Positions 24,220-33,900 of a stretch of DNA of 48,593 bases are shown here, piece by piece. Source of the stretch: Rhodanobacteraceae bacterium (GTDB taxonomy: Bacteria > Pseudomonadota > Gammaproteobacteria > Xanthomonadales > Rhodanobacteraceae). The DNA is taken from contig SCQS01000049.1 of assembly GCA_004299705.1 (NCBI GenBank), positions 1 through 48,593 on the forward strand, in the 5' to 3' direction. Position 1 is the stretch's first letter, and each line of letters opens with the position of its first letter. The notes below the pieces were generated by a model. The model searched no databases and was not told the origin of the DNA. It worked only from the letters and a program-made list of their open reading frames with translations. Both the position numbers and the translations under genes were made by a program.

Positions 24220-25528
24220 ATCCGCCCCCTCCACAAAGCTGTTCAAGGAAAAGGCCGAAGTAGTGAAAATCGCCAAGACGACTGCGTGGATACAATATCT
24301 CTGGGTCATCTCCTCTCAGCGCCTCTTCCAGTAGCCAAGGCGTATGCTCATTGCCGCCCGTCGTTCCGGTGCGATATCCACCGACACGCGTTCCGACTAC
24401 AGCACCATCCCGAGCAAGAACCGTCAGATTGTTCTGTTTCTCTGCGTATTCAACAACCCTAGGATGTTCGTTCAGCCCTGAATACATCAATGCGAAGCAT
24501 TGAGCGTTGCGATTGCCGCGAAGCCCATCGAGCAGGACCTCATTAAGGTGATCGTCCAGAAAGGAATAGCCGCATACAACAAGCCTCGGCGCGTCGTTCC
24601 CGTGAAAGAAGGCGCGGAGTCGATCCAGCATGACAAGGTATGGCATCCGCCGGCTCTGGTTATATTTGAGATGCGAGGGGAAGATCATCACTTTTCCAGC
24701 CGCCGCTTCGCGAGAGACGCGGATAGCCCGCGTGACCTTGCTTCCGTTTGCTATTTCTTCTTTTTTTTCCCAATTGATGGAGCCATGGAGTTTCCAGAGT
24801 CTCGTCCATCGCAGCGGAATCACGTCGTGTTCAATCGACGCGAGATCAAACCATGGCTCCCGTGACCCTACGAAGCCATCGAAATGCGGAAGTGGATGCT
24901 GCTCAAGAGCCTGCTCAAAAAGTAGGTCATAGTTGGGCGTGAATATCTCCGCAGGCGAGTCCCTGTAAACGCCGCCAATCCATGACGCAAAACGGTTGTA
25001 TGAATTGCGGTAGCTCGGAAGCGGTTTCCGCATCTCTAATGAGATAAGCGCGCATATCTTGTCATCCAGTTCGCCCAAGTCATTCTTGCTCATCCCAAGG
25101 AATTCAGTGCTCCCACGGCGATTGGCAAGTGTTCGTAATTCCGTGAGCACATCCTCGATGGTTGGGTCTTGACCGTCCGCTGGTTTGCATTCAACGCAGA
25201 GTGCATCCCAGTTGGCTTTGAACTTCGAAGTGGCACCGGGGGCCGTGTCGGATGCATGCAGCCCGTTTGCGACTCGCTTGGTCAACTCGACAACTGCGGG
25301 AATAAGCACGAGGCTTTTGCTACCTGCCTCGTCATAAATACCAAGCGGGCACCCCGCACCTAGAAAGCAGCCGATGCGCTGTTTGTCGTCCTGGAGTACC
25401 TGCCGCAGGTTCCTTGCCTGCTGGGCGGCATCATGAATCAAAGGCAGTGACTTGTGGGGCACTGCCGCCGGGCTACCCGCTGCGGCTACCTCAGCGGTCG
25501 AATCCTCGCTTGTTTTAGGGATTGTCAC
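24197..25528 (-). CDS. SIR2-domain protein (predicted NADase defence effector)
   Basis: 443 residues. SIR2 core features are visible: FLGAGCPLGI (GAG at residues 57-59, NAD-binding loop), IFTPNYDLLFEQAL (Asn199 and Asp201), WKLHGSINW (His248 in the position of the catalytic histidine) and VCGYSFLDDHLNE near 318-330, typical of SIR2_2-type defence proteins. In SIR2-HerA systems such proteins deplete NAD+ on phage infection. The start is GTG at 25528 with AGGAGG ten bases upstream. The 3' end overlaps herA. It follows the DUF2130 gene by 45 bp. The deacetylase zinc cysteines of true sirtuins are not evident, supporting an NADase role (inference). Confidence 0.9.
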   Translation of the reverse strand: MTIPKTSEDSTAEVAAAGSPAAVPHKSLPLIHDAAQQARNLRQVLQDDKQRIGCFLGAGCPLGIYDEAGSKSLVLIPAVVELTKRVANGLHASDTAPGATSKFKANWDALCVECKPADGQDPTIEDVLTELRTLANRRGSTEFLGMSKNDLGELDDKICALISLEMRKPLPSYRNSYNRFASWIGGVYRDSPAEIFTPNYDLLFEQALEQHPLPHFDGFVGSREPWFDLASIEHDVIPLRWTRLWKLHGSINWEKKEEIANGSKVTRAIRVSREAAAGKVMIFPSHLKYNQSRRMPYLVMLDRLRAFFHGNDAPRLVVCGYSFLDDHLNEVLLDGLRGNRNAQCFALMYSGLNEHPRVVEYAEKQNNLTVLARDGAVVGTRVGGYRTGTTGGNEHTPWLLEEALRGDDPEILYPRSRLGDFHYFGLFLEQLCGGGGYDTQPVV

Positions 25529-25573
25529 TGGGATGTGCCTCCTCGATAGTCTGCATCCGACCCGCTTCCTGAC

Positions 25574-26776
25574 CTACTCGGCATCGGAAGGATTTTGATT
25601 CTTGAGCTCGGCAAACTTGGTAGCCATCGTCGGGTTATCCCGAGTCAGCTTCTTTATAGTCACGTCAAGCGCCTTGTCGTTCGCAAGACGGAGATTCCGA
25701 TCAGTGCCGAGCAGGGCCTCCTTTGTTTTCTGCAGATGATCGATTGATTTGTCGATCTCGTCGATCGCTGTTTGGAAGCGCCTAGAGGCGAGGTCGTAGT
25801 TCTTCGAGAATGCGGTCTTGAACGTCTCGAGTTTGGTTTCGAAGTTCGTAATGTCGATGTTCTGCGCCTTCACGAGCGCCAGCTCCGACTTGTACATGAG
25901 GGATTTCATCGCCGCATTCCGCAGCAGCGTGATGATTGGAAGAAAGAACTGCGGTCGGACAACGTACATCTTCGGGTAGCGATGGAACACATCGACGATC
26001 CCGGTGTTGTAGAACTCGCTGTCGAGCTCGAGCAGGGAGACCAGCACCGCATACTCGCAGCCTTTTTCGGTGCGATCCTTGTCGAGCTCCTTCAGGAAAT
26101 CCTCGTTCTTGTGCTTCGTGGCGGTTTGATCGCTCTCGTTCTTCATTTCGAACATGATCGAGACGATCTCAGTACCTGTCTCATCCGAGTCGCGAAAGAT
26201 GTAGTCGCCCTTGCTGCCAGTCCGCGCGTCGTTATCCTTTTCGAAATATGCCCGGGGAAACGCCGTCGCTCGAATGCGGTTGAACTCGGTCTCGCAGTGT
26301 TGCTCGAGGGTTTCGCCAACCATCTTGGTCGACAGGCGAGCCTTCATCTCCCGGAGTCGCTCGATTGTTTCATCGCGATCCTTGATCTGCGTCTCGTACT
26401 TGTCCTTTAACGCTTTCTCAGCGAGTTGCTTCTCCAGTTCCGCCCGCTCAAGGCCGCTCTTTAGGTCGTCGCGCTCCTTCTCGACCGAACTTACTGCCTC
26501 GGTGACCGCCAATCTTTGCGCGAGATCGACGGCATCTAGCTTGGCCTTCAGTGCATGGATTTCCATATCCTTCGTTGCGGCGGCCTTCTGTAACTCGCTG
26601 GCGGTCTTGACCTCTGCGAGCTCAACAGCACTTTGCTTGTCCTGCTCGGCCAGCTCAAGCCGTTCGTGCAACTGCTTCTCGAAGTCACTGTTGCGAACCT
26701 GCTTCAAAATGTCCGCGTACCCGGCCTCATCGATCTTGAACGCTTTCCCACAGTGTGGGCAGATGATTTCGTGCAT
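25574..26776 (-). CDS. DUF2130 protein: zinc-ribbon motif, coiled coil, possible PD-(D/E)XK core
   Basis: 400 residues from ATG 26776 (GGAAGGA upstream; an earlier ATG at 26851 is unlikely). The N-terminus has one CxxC knuckle (CPHCGKAF, residues 6-13). Residues about 30-150 are Glu/Lys/Ala/Leu heptads without proline, a long coiled coil. The conserved DUF2130 core follows (about 150-330). Within it, GSKGDYIF (Asp191) and, 19 residues on, FEMKNE (Glu210-x-Lys212) have the D...ExK spacing of PD-(D/E)XK nucleases. That assignment is my inference. The final 90 residues are helical ([10 protein letters not shown]-type, [12 protein letters not shown]). It is the first gene of the minus-strand cassette, upstream of SIR2 and HerA. 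Confidence 0.85.
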   Translation of the reverse strand: MHEIICPHCGKAFKIDEAGYADILKQVRNSDFEKQLHERLELAEQDKQSAVELAEVKTASELQKAAATKDMEIHALKAKLDAVDLAQRLAVTEAVSSVEKERDDLKSGLERAELEKQLAEKALKDKYETQIKDRDETIERLREMKARLSTKMVGETLEQHCETEFNRIRATAFPRAYFEKDNDARTGSKGDYIFRDSDETGTEIVSIMFEMKNESDQTATKHKNEDFLKELDKDRTEKGCEYAVLVSLLELDSEFYNTGIVDVFHRYPKMYVVRPQFFLPIITLLRNAAMKSLMYKSELALVKAQNIDITNFETKLETFKTAFSKNYDLASRRFQTAIDEIDKSIDHLQKTKEALLGTDRNLRLANDKALDVTIKKLTRDNPTMATKFAELKNQNPSDAE

Positions 26777-27042
26777 GTCTAAGTCCTTCCCGCCCTCGTC
26801 AGAATATGCCGTGCATCTCAGGACCAGTCTCACACGCAGCATGCCTTGCAATCCGATATCCGACTAGCTGGAACCAATATAGACCAGACCTTGGAGACGG
26901 GCAGTTGAATGTCTCGTCCTGGCCGTTTCTTGCCTTCCACTTCGGCTCGATCGGGGTACTCAGCTGGACGCCCGAAATGCAAGCAAATGTTGGAGGGCAT
27001 CGACCTCGGCCGATGCTCTCGCAAGTGTAGCGAGAAGCCGTT
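26777..27042. other. Intergenic region upstream of the DUF2130-SIR2-HerA-KTSC cassette
   Basis: 266 bp between the DUF2130 start and the end of the first VPS10-like gene. No gene of convincing composition is present in either direction. Read on the minus strand there is a TATATT box at about 26875-26880 that could serve as a -10, but no good -35 at the right distance. No integrase, tRNA end or direct repeat that would mark an island boundary is visible here. Confidence 0.5.
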
Positions 27043-30000
27043 TCAGGATTTAGTCGTCTTCGACTCCAGACTGATCGGCTTTTTGCCCGCGGCCTTCAGC
27101 TTCGCATTCAACGCCGAAAGATCGTTCGTCTTGAGCACACTCCATTGCTGCAACGACGCATCCAGCATCCCGCTCAGCTTGGTGTAGCCGGTGCGCGCGT
27201 CGGGTGACGGCGCGGCGTCGGCGCCGTCCACGGCGCGCATCAGCGAGCCCAGCGCGCCATCGAGGTAGCGGAAGTTCTGCACGTTGTCGGGCGGGATGGT
27301 CCAGGCGTTGTAGGGGTTGGGCGAATCCACGATGTCGCCGGCCGCGACCACTTCCGCGTCCAGTGCGTCGATGGATTTCAGGAGCTCGCCGCTGGCGCCC
27401 TTGCGCGCCTTCTCAAGTTCCGCGTGCAGGCGATGCGCTTCACCCTGCGCGACGGCCAGCTTCGCCATTTCGGCTTCGACCTGTTGCGCAAGCTGGAACT
27501 GTTGCACGTAGGCGCTTTGCGGAATGGTGACGCGCGGATCGTGCGCGACGGTCAGCGGCTCGCTGTAGGTCTTGCCGTTGACCGTGAGCTTGACGGTGTA
27601 CTGGCCGGGCGGCGCCCACACGCCATCGGCGTAGGCGTCGCCTTGCGCCAGCACCGCCGGCGGCGCGTAACGCAAAGGCCACACGAAGCGATGCAGGCCC
27701 GGCGTGGTCTTCAGCACCACCGGTTCGTGGAACCAGTCCGGCGTCATGTTGATCTTGGCGAGATCGGGCTTGGGTGCCTTGTCGGCGCTGGAATAACTGC
27801 GCACCAGCTTGCCGTTGGCGTCGTAGATCGACAGCACGATCGGTCTGGACGGCGTCGCGGCCAACGAGTAGTCGATGTACGCACCCCACGGCGGATTCTT
27901 CGCCATGGGCTCGTCCTTGGGCATCGGCGTGCCGGTGAACTCCGGCATGCGCACGCGGTACGCCAGCGCTGGCTTGTACAGGCGCGTAGCCCAACTCGAC
28001 GGATACGCCGCCAACTTCCTGAGCGCGGAGATGTCATCCATGATCCAGAAGCCGCGGCCGTGGGTCGCGATCACCAAGTCGTCGTTCTTGACGTCGATGT
28101 CGCGCACCGACACCGCCGGCAGGTTCTGTTGCAGCGAGTGCCAGTGATCGCCGTCGTCGAACGACACGAACACGCCGAAATCCGTTCCGGCGTACAGCAG
28201 CCCGCGCTTCACCGGATCCTCGCGCACTACGTCGACGAAATCGCCATCGGGAATGCCGTCGACGATCAGCTTCCAGGTCTTGCCGCCGTCGGTGGTGCGA
28301 TAGATGTAGGGCTTGCGATCGTCCAGCCGATGCCGATCGACCGCCGCGAACGCGGTGTTCTGATCGAAGTGCGAGGGTTCGATATTGCCGACCTTCGACC
28401 ACGCGGTCAGTTGCCTGGGCGTGACGTTGCTCCAATGCGCGCCGTCGTCGTCGGTGCGCCAGATCAAGCCGTCGTCGGTGCCGGCCCACAACAAGTTGGC
28501 ATTCAACGGCGACGAGCCGATCGCATACACCACGCCGCGGCGCGGCCCCTGGTGCAGGTTGTCGGCGATGGTCGATGCATCCAGGTTGGACGGCACCGCC
28601 GGATCGGGACGCGACAGGTCGGGGCTGATCGCGGTCCAGTGTTCGCCGCCGTCGTTGGTCTGCCACACCCGCTGGTTGCCGAAGTACAGGGTCTTGTGAT
28701 TGGCCGCGTTGAACACCAGCGGCAACGTCCAGGTCGCACGGTAGATATCGGGGTCCGCGAGCGTGGCATCGACGTCGCGCGTCTGCTTGGTCTTGAGGTT
28801 CAGTTTCTCGACCGTGTCGCCGCCGTACACGATGTCGGGATCGTTCGGATCGGGCGCGATCATGCCGTTCTCGCCGCCCGCGGTGACCTCGTGGAACTGG
28901 GTCATGTTGATGGTGTGCTCGTAGGTCGAGCGGCTGGGCACGCCGACCGCGCCGGAATCCTGCTGCGCGCCGTACACGCGGTACGGGAAGCGGTTGTCGG
29001 TGCTGACGTGGTAGATCTGCGCGGTCGGCTGGTTGTACCAGCTCGACCAGGTCTTGCCGTCGTTGACGGTGATGCTGGCGCCCTGGTCCGAACCCATGAT
29101 CTGGCGGTTCGGATCGTTCGGATCGATCCACAGCTCGTGGTAATCGTCGCCGGTCGGGTCGCCCTTCACCGGGATGAACGTCTTGCCGCCATCGGTCGAA
29201 CGCAGCTCGATGGTGTTCATCGCGTAGATGATGTTCGCGTTCTTGGGATCGGCGGTGATCTGGCCGAAGTACCAGCCACGCTGCCAGATGCGTGGATCGC
29301 CGCTGACCTTCTTCCAGTTCTTGCCCGCGTCATCCGAGCGATACAGACCGCCATCGGTGGCATCGACGATGGCATAAATGCGATCCGGCGCCGCGGCGGA
29401 AATCGCGATGCCGATGCGACCCAGGCCTTTCGACGGAAAGCCGTGGCCCTCGAGGTGCGTCCAAGTGGTGCCACCGTCCGTCGATTTGTACAGGCCCGAA
29501 CCCGGCCCGTTCGACGGCGGATAGATGTTCCACGGCGGCCGCCGGGTCTGCCACAACGACGCGTAGATCACGTTGGCGTCGCCGGGCTTGAAGATGAGGT
29601 CGATCGCGCCGGTGTTGGCGTTCGGGCCCAGCACCTTCTTCCAGGTCTTGCCGCCGTCCAGCGAACGGAACACGCCGCGCTGGGCGTTCGGCCCGTAGGG
29701 ATGGCCGAGCGCCGCCACGAACACGCGGTTCGGGTTGTGCGGATCGACCCGGATCATCGCGATCTGTTGCGTGTCATCCAAACCGGTGCGCGTCCAGGTC
29801 TTGCCGCCGTCGACGGACTTGTACATGCCGTCGCCCTGCACGATGTCCGAACGCATGTCGGATTCGCCTGTGCCGACGTAGATGACGTTCGGGTCGGACG
29901 GCGCCACCGCGATCGCGCCGATCGACTGCACGGGTTCCTTGTCGAAGATCGGATGCCAGGTGCGGCCGGTGTCGTGCGTTTCCCACACGCCGCCATCGAC

Positions 30001-30225
30001 CGAGCCCATGTAAAAGTGCGTCGGCTGGCCCGGCACACCGGTGACCGCCAGCGTGCGGCCGGCACGGAACGGACCGATCAGCCGCCAGTGCAATGCGCCC
30101 CATGTCGAGGTGGCAGGTGCGGCTGCGGTTGCAGCAGCCGGAGCGGCGAGCGAAGCGGGTACCGCAGCCACGAGGGCCAGGGCCGTGGCGGCGAACAACA
30201 CGGACAGACGAGGGTGTGCGGGCAT
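27043..30225 (-). CDS. Secreted VPS10/sortilin-like BNR-repeat protein (paralogue 1)
   Basis: 1060 residues with a signal peptide (RLSVLFAATALALVAAVPAS, then Ala-rich). The N-terminal 700 residues are beta-propeller repeats carrying at least nine BNR/Asp-box motifs of the S-x-D-x-G-x-T/H-W kind (for example SVDGGKTW, SLDGGKTW, TNDGGEHW, SFDDGDHW). The final part is an Ig-like beta region (APPGQYTVKLTVNGKTYSEP) and a helical C-terminus. Such proteins are annotated as VPS10/sortilin-like or glycosyl-hydrolase-like propellers; an enzymatic activity is not demonstrated. The start at 30225 has GGGAG seven bases upstream. Closely related proteins are encoded at 30909-34124 and 34367-37630. Confidence 0.9.
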   Translation of the reverse strand: MPAHPRLSVLFAATALALVAAVPASLAAPAAATAAAPATSTWGALHWRLIGPFRAGRTLAVTGVPGQPTHFYMGSVDGGVWETHDTGRTWHPIFDKEPVQSIGAIAVAPSDPNVIYVGTGESDMRSDIVQGDGMYKSVDGGKTWTRTGLDDTQQIAMIRVDPHNPNRVFVAALGHPYGPNAQRGVFRSLDGGKTWKKVLGPNANTGAIDLIFKPGDANVIYASLWQTRRPPWNIYPPSNGPGSGLYKSTDGGTTWTHLEGHGFPSKGLGRIGIAISAAAPDRIYAIVDATDGGLYRSDDAGKNWKKVSGDPRIWQRGWYFGQITADPKNANIIYAMNTIELRSTDGGKTFIPVKGDPTGDDYHELWIDPNDPNRQIMGSDQGASITVNDGKTWSSWYNQPTAQIYHVSTDNRFPYRVYGAQQDSGAVGVPSRSTYEHTINMTQFHEVTAGGENGMIAPDPNDPDIVYGGDTVEKLNLKTKQTRDVDATLADPDIYRATWTLPLVFNAANHKTLYFGNQRVWQTNDGGEHWTAISPDLSRPDPAVPSNLDASTIADNLHQGPRRGVVYAIGSSPLNANLLWAGTDDGLIWRTDDDGAHWSNVTPRQLTAWSKVGNIEPSHFDQNTAFAAVDRHRLDDRKPYIYRTTDGGKTWKLIVDGIPDGDFVDVVREDPVKRGLLYAGTDFGVFVSFDDGDHWHSLQQNLPAVSVRDIDVKNDDLVIATHGRGFWIMDDISALRKLAAYPSSWATRLYKPALAYRVRMPEFTGTPMPKDEPMAKNPPWGAYIDYSLAATPSRPIVLSIYDANGKLVRSYSSADKAPKPDLAKINMTPDWFHEPVVLKTTPGLHRFVWPLRYAPPAVLAQGDAYADGVWAPPGQYTVKLTVNGKTYSEPLTVAHDPRVTIPQSAYVQQFQLAQQVEAEMAKLAVAQGEAHRLHAELEKARKGASGELLKSIDALDAEVVAAGDIVDSPNPYNAWTIPPDNVQNFRYLDGALGSLMRAVDGADAAPSPDARTGYTKLSGMLDASLQQWSVLKTNDLSALNAKLKAAGKKPISLESKTTKS

Positions 30226-30304
30226 CGCGGGGCTCCCAACGCAGGCAATCCCCGCATCATAGCGCCCACATCGTTCCGGTCATGGGTAAGAAGGCATGGT
30301 TTGA

Positions 30305-30625
30305 TTACGTCGTGACCGGTTCATCGGGCGGTTTTTTGAAGCGTTCACGCCAGTAGTCGGGACGGCGGTGCAAGTGGGCGACAGCCAATACCAATACGTC
30401 GCCATCCACGGCGGCGTAAATAACGCCATAGGGAAAACGGCGCAGGCGGCAGCGGCGAATGCCGTCGGAAAACGGATGCCAAGCTTGCGGGTAGCGCTGG
30501 ATCAGCTCGAACGCCGAAACGGCTTCCAGCAGGAAAGCGTCACCCAGGCCGGGCGCCTGCGATGCATACCAGGCGATCGCTTCATCCAGCTCGTGCTGCG
30601 CAACTTCAAGCAGCCGCACGCTCAT
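30305..30625 (-). CDS. Type II toxin of the RelE/ParE superfamily
   Basis: 106 residues: VRLLEVAQHELDEAIAWYAS at the start, LIQRYPQAWHPF, then RRCRLRRFPYGVIYAAVDGD and HLHRRPDYWRERF. These are the conserved elements of ParE-like toxins (basic strand RRFPYGVIY and the terminal R-x-x-x-Y-W). The ATG at 30625 overlaps the antitoxin stop (ATGA), the usual antitoxin-first operon. ParE proteins act on DNA gyrase and RelE proteins on mRNA in the ribosome; the sequence alone does not decide between them. An open frame upstream of this ATG overlaps the antitoxin and is not used. Confidence 0.9.
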   Translation of the reverse strand: MSVRLLEVAQHELDEAIAWYASQAPGLGDAFLLEAVSAFELIQRYPQAWHPFSDGIRRCRLRRFPYGVIYAAVDGDVLVLAVAHLHRRPDYWRERFKKPPDEPVTT

Positions 30626-30843
30626 GCGTGTGAATACTTGCGCAGCACCTCGTCCAGCTGAATCGCGCGGATTTCGCCCCGGCGCCATGCGGCGAGGCGA
30701 TCCTCGGCCTCGCGCGCCCACAGTTGGTCGAGCGCGGGGCTGGTTTCGTCAAGGCTGCCAAGAATGTCGTCCACCAATTCCAGCCGTTCGGCTGGTGGCA
30801 GCGTGCGCGCGCGTTCCGACAGGGATTTGGTGGACTCGCTCAT
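30622..30843 (-). CDS. Addiction-module antitoxin (putative addiction module component family)
   Basis: 73 residues, acidic and helical: SLSERARTLPPAERLELVDD then ILGSLDE, and LDQLWAREAEDRLAAWRRGE. This is the TIGR02574-type antitoxin usually paired with ParE/RelE toxins; its C-terminus neutralises the toxin and it likely represses its own promoter. The ribosome site is the unusually complete GGAGGTGATCC directly before the ATG at 30843. An imperfect ACACC/GTGT palindrome just upstream may be the operator. The pair sits between two sortilin-like paralogues. Confidence 0.9.
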   Translation of the reverse strand: MSESTKSLSERARTLPPAERLELVDDILGSLDETSPALDQLWAREAEDRLAAWRRGEIRAIQLDEVLRKYSHA

Positions 30844-30908
30844 GGATCACCTCCACACGGGGTGTCATCATCGCACGTCGGATGCCTTTTGGTGCCAACA
30901 CGGACTCG

Positions 30909-33900
30909 TCACTGCACCTCCTGATCGCGGTTGGTGGTGATCCAGCCTGCATTCCAGTCGAAGGGCGCGACGGCTTTGGCAACCACCAGCGGCGACTGTC
31001 GTGTCTGCCGCAGCGCGTGGTTCAAGTCCGCCAGCGGCTGGCCCTTCAGCTTCTGCCATTGATCCAGCAGCGACTTGAGTTGCGTGCTGGTCTGGTCGAG
31101 TGCCGTGCTATCCGCCGCGGTCGGCGCCCGGTCGGCCGATTGCATGCGGTCCATCAGCATCTGCAGGCTGCCACCCACACTGCCGAGGTTGGGTGGGCCA
31201 CGATGGAAGAAGAACGCGTACGGCGAATTCGCCTTCGGCCCCGACAGCGCTTCGAGTTGCTTCTGGTACGCCGCGAGCTGGTCGGACTGCTTGCGAGCCG
31301 CGACCTGTTTCTCCATGTCGCGCACCTGGCCCAGCGCCTGGCTGGCCGCGATCGCCTCATGGTAGGCCTGCATCGACGCGTCGAACTGCTGCTGCAAATC
31401 GGCAGTCTGGGTCTTCACCCGCGGATCCATCTTCACCACCAACGGCTGCGTGTACGTCTTGCCATCGACCGTCAACTTGACGGTGTAGTTGCCCGGCATC
31501 ACCCATGGCGAGCTCGCCATGATCGGCGTGTCGTGCTTGACGGCCTGGTTCATGTCGAGCACCTGCACTGCACCCGGCATCGGCTGCCAGTGCATGTCCC
31601 ACAGGAAGCGGTGCATGCCGGCCCGCGTCGACAGGTTCATCGGCGGGCGCGGCCACCAGTCGGGCACGTCCAGTTTCTTCGGATCGAGCGGCTTTTGCGG
31701 GTCGGCGCTGGAGTAATGCCGCACCAGCTTGCCGGCGGCGGTATAGACGTCCAGCGTCACCGGGCCGCTGACGTTGTTCGCGAGGTAGTAATCGATGATC
31801 GCGCCGGGCGGCGGATTCGGCAGCGAGGGCATCCGCCACGGCGTCGGCGGATTCATGTCCCAGCGCACGCGCACCGCCGTCTCCGGCTTGTACAACGTCA
31901 CCTTTGACTTGGCGACTTGTGCGTCGATCTGCCGGAGCGGCGTGATGTCGTCCAGCACCTGGAAGCCGCGCCCGTGGGTGGCGGCGATCAAGTCGTCGCC
32001 ATGGATCTGCAAGTCACGCACCGACACCGCCGGCATGTTGAGGCGCAGCGATTGCCAGTGATCGCCGTTGTCGAACGACACCCAGACTTGCGTTTCGGTG
32101 CCGGCAAACAGCAGGCCTTTGCGCACCGGGTCTTCGCGGATCACGTTGGTTGCGGCGTCGGGCGTGATGCCGTTGTCGATCTCGGTCCAGTGCTTGCCGC
32201 CGTCCTCGGTACGGAACAGGTGCGGCCGCATGTCGTCCAGCCACATGGTGTTGACCGCCGCGTAGGCAACGTTCGGATCGAAGTGGCTGGCTTCCAGCGA
32301 AAACACGCGCCACCACGGTTTCAGTTGCGGCGGGGTGACGTTGTCCCAGTGCTTGCCGCCGTCGTGCGTCACCCAGATCAAGCCGTCGTCGGTGCCGGCC
32401 CAGATCAGGTTGCCATTCAGCGGCGATGGCGCCAGCGCGTAGATCACGCCGCGGTCGGTGGGCTTGGCGTCCGGCGTGCCAGCGTACTTGCCGACGCTCG
32501 CCGGCACGGTCCAGGTCTTGCGCGTCAAGTCCGGGCTGATCTGTTTCCAGTTCTTGCCGCCGTCATCGGTTTCCCACACGGTGTTCGACGTGAAGTACAG
32601 GCGATGCGGGTCGGTCGGCGAGAACATGATCGGCATGGTGCGCACGGTGCGGTAATCCGGCTTTTGCCCGGCCACCGGGCCCACGTCGGCGATCTGCCCG
32701 GTGTCGCGGTTGTAAACCGTGACGCCGCTGCGCGAGCCGCCATAGATCAGGTTCGGGTGCAGCGGATCGGGCGCGGCGCCGCCGTACTCCTCGATGCCGA
32801 CCGGATGCCAGTCGTGCGCGGTCAGCTCGCCGTCGTTGCCGCGGCTCAGCACGCAGGCCGAACCCGAATCCTGCTGGCCACCGCATACGCGATACGGCCA
32901 GGTGTTGTCGATGCCGACCTTGTACATCGCGGCGGTTGGCTGGTTGTACCAACTGCTCCAGGTCTTGCCGTCGTTGACCGTGACGATCGCGCCCTGGTCC
33001 GAGTTGACCGCGATGATGTTCGGGTTGTTCGGGTTGATCCAGGTTTGCTGGTAATCGTCGCCACCCGGCGCACCGCGGAATCCGAACCAGGTCTTGCCGC
33101 CATCGACGGATTCCCACAACACCGGCGTGTCGCTGTAGACGATGTTCGGATTCTTCGGATCGATCGCCAGCGGCGGCAGGTCGCCGCCGCCGATGCGCTC
33201 GGCCGGGCGCGGGTCATGGGTCACCTGGAACCAGCTGGCGCCGGCATCGTTGGAACGATAGAGCCCCACCTTGCCATCCGGTGCGCCCTTTCCGCTCGAC
33301 ACCGACGCATACAGGATGTCCGGATTGCTCGGCGCAATCCGCAGCAAAGCCTGCTGCACGTCCGGCAAGCCCTTGCTAAGCTTCTTCCAGGTGTTGCCGC
33401 CATCGGTGGACTTGAAGATGCCGCCTTCGGTTCCACCGAACTGGCCGTCCTCCCACGGCGCCTGTTGCTGTTGCCACAGCGTGGCGTACAGCACGTTCGG
33501 GTTCTTCGGGTCCATCTCGATGTCGTCGCCGCTGACGTACTCGTTGACGTACAGCACCTTCTTCCAGGTCTTGCCGCCGTCCAGCGAACGGAAGATGCCG
33601 CGCTCGGCGTTCGGCCCGTACACGTGGCCCAGCGCCGCCACGAACACCCGGTCGGGATTGTGCGGATCGATCGCGATCGCCGCGATGTCCTGGGTGTCCT
33701 TGAGGCCAATGAATTGCCAGGTCTTGCCGGCGTCGGTGGACTTGTACATGCCCATGCCGGTGGCCTGGTCCGGCCGGATGTTGCTCTCGCCGGTACCGAC
33801 GTACACCACGTTGGGGTTGGACACCGAAACCGCGATCGCGCCGATCGAGCTGGTGGGTTCCTTGTCGAAAATCGGATGCCAACTGTTGCCGTAATCGGTG

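Noticed and set aside
26909-27187. Small plus-strand open frame spanning the island right edge
   Set aside because: Most of it lies opposite the VPS10-like gene, it has no Shine-Dalgarno and no recognisable motif.
27424-30315. Very long open frame on the plus strand opposite VPS10-like paralogue 1
   Set aside because: Arg/His/Val-rich antisense translation with no recognisable domain; it is a by-product of the GC-rich codon usage of the minus-strand gene. The same holds for long antisense frames at 31917-34334, 34337-37456, 44376-47462 and 5528-7918.
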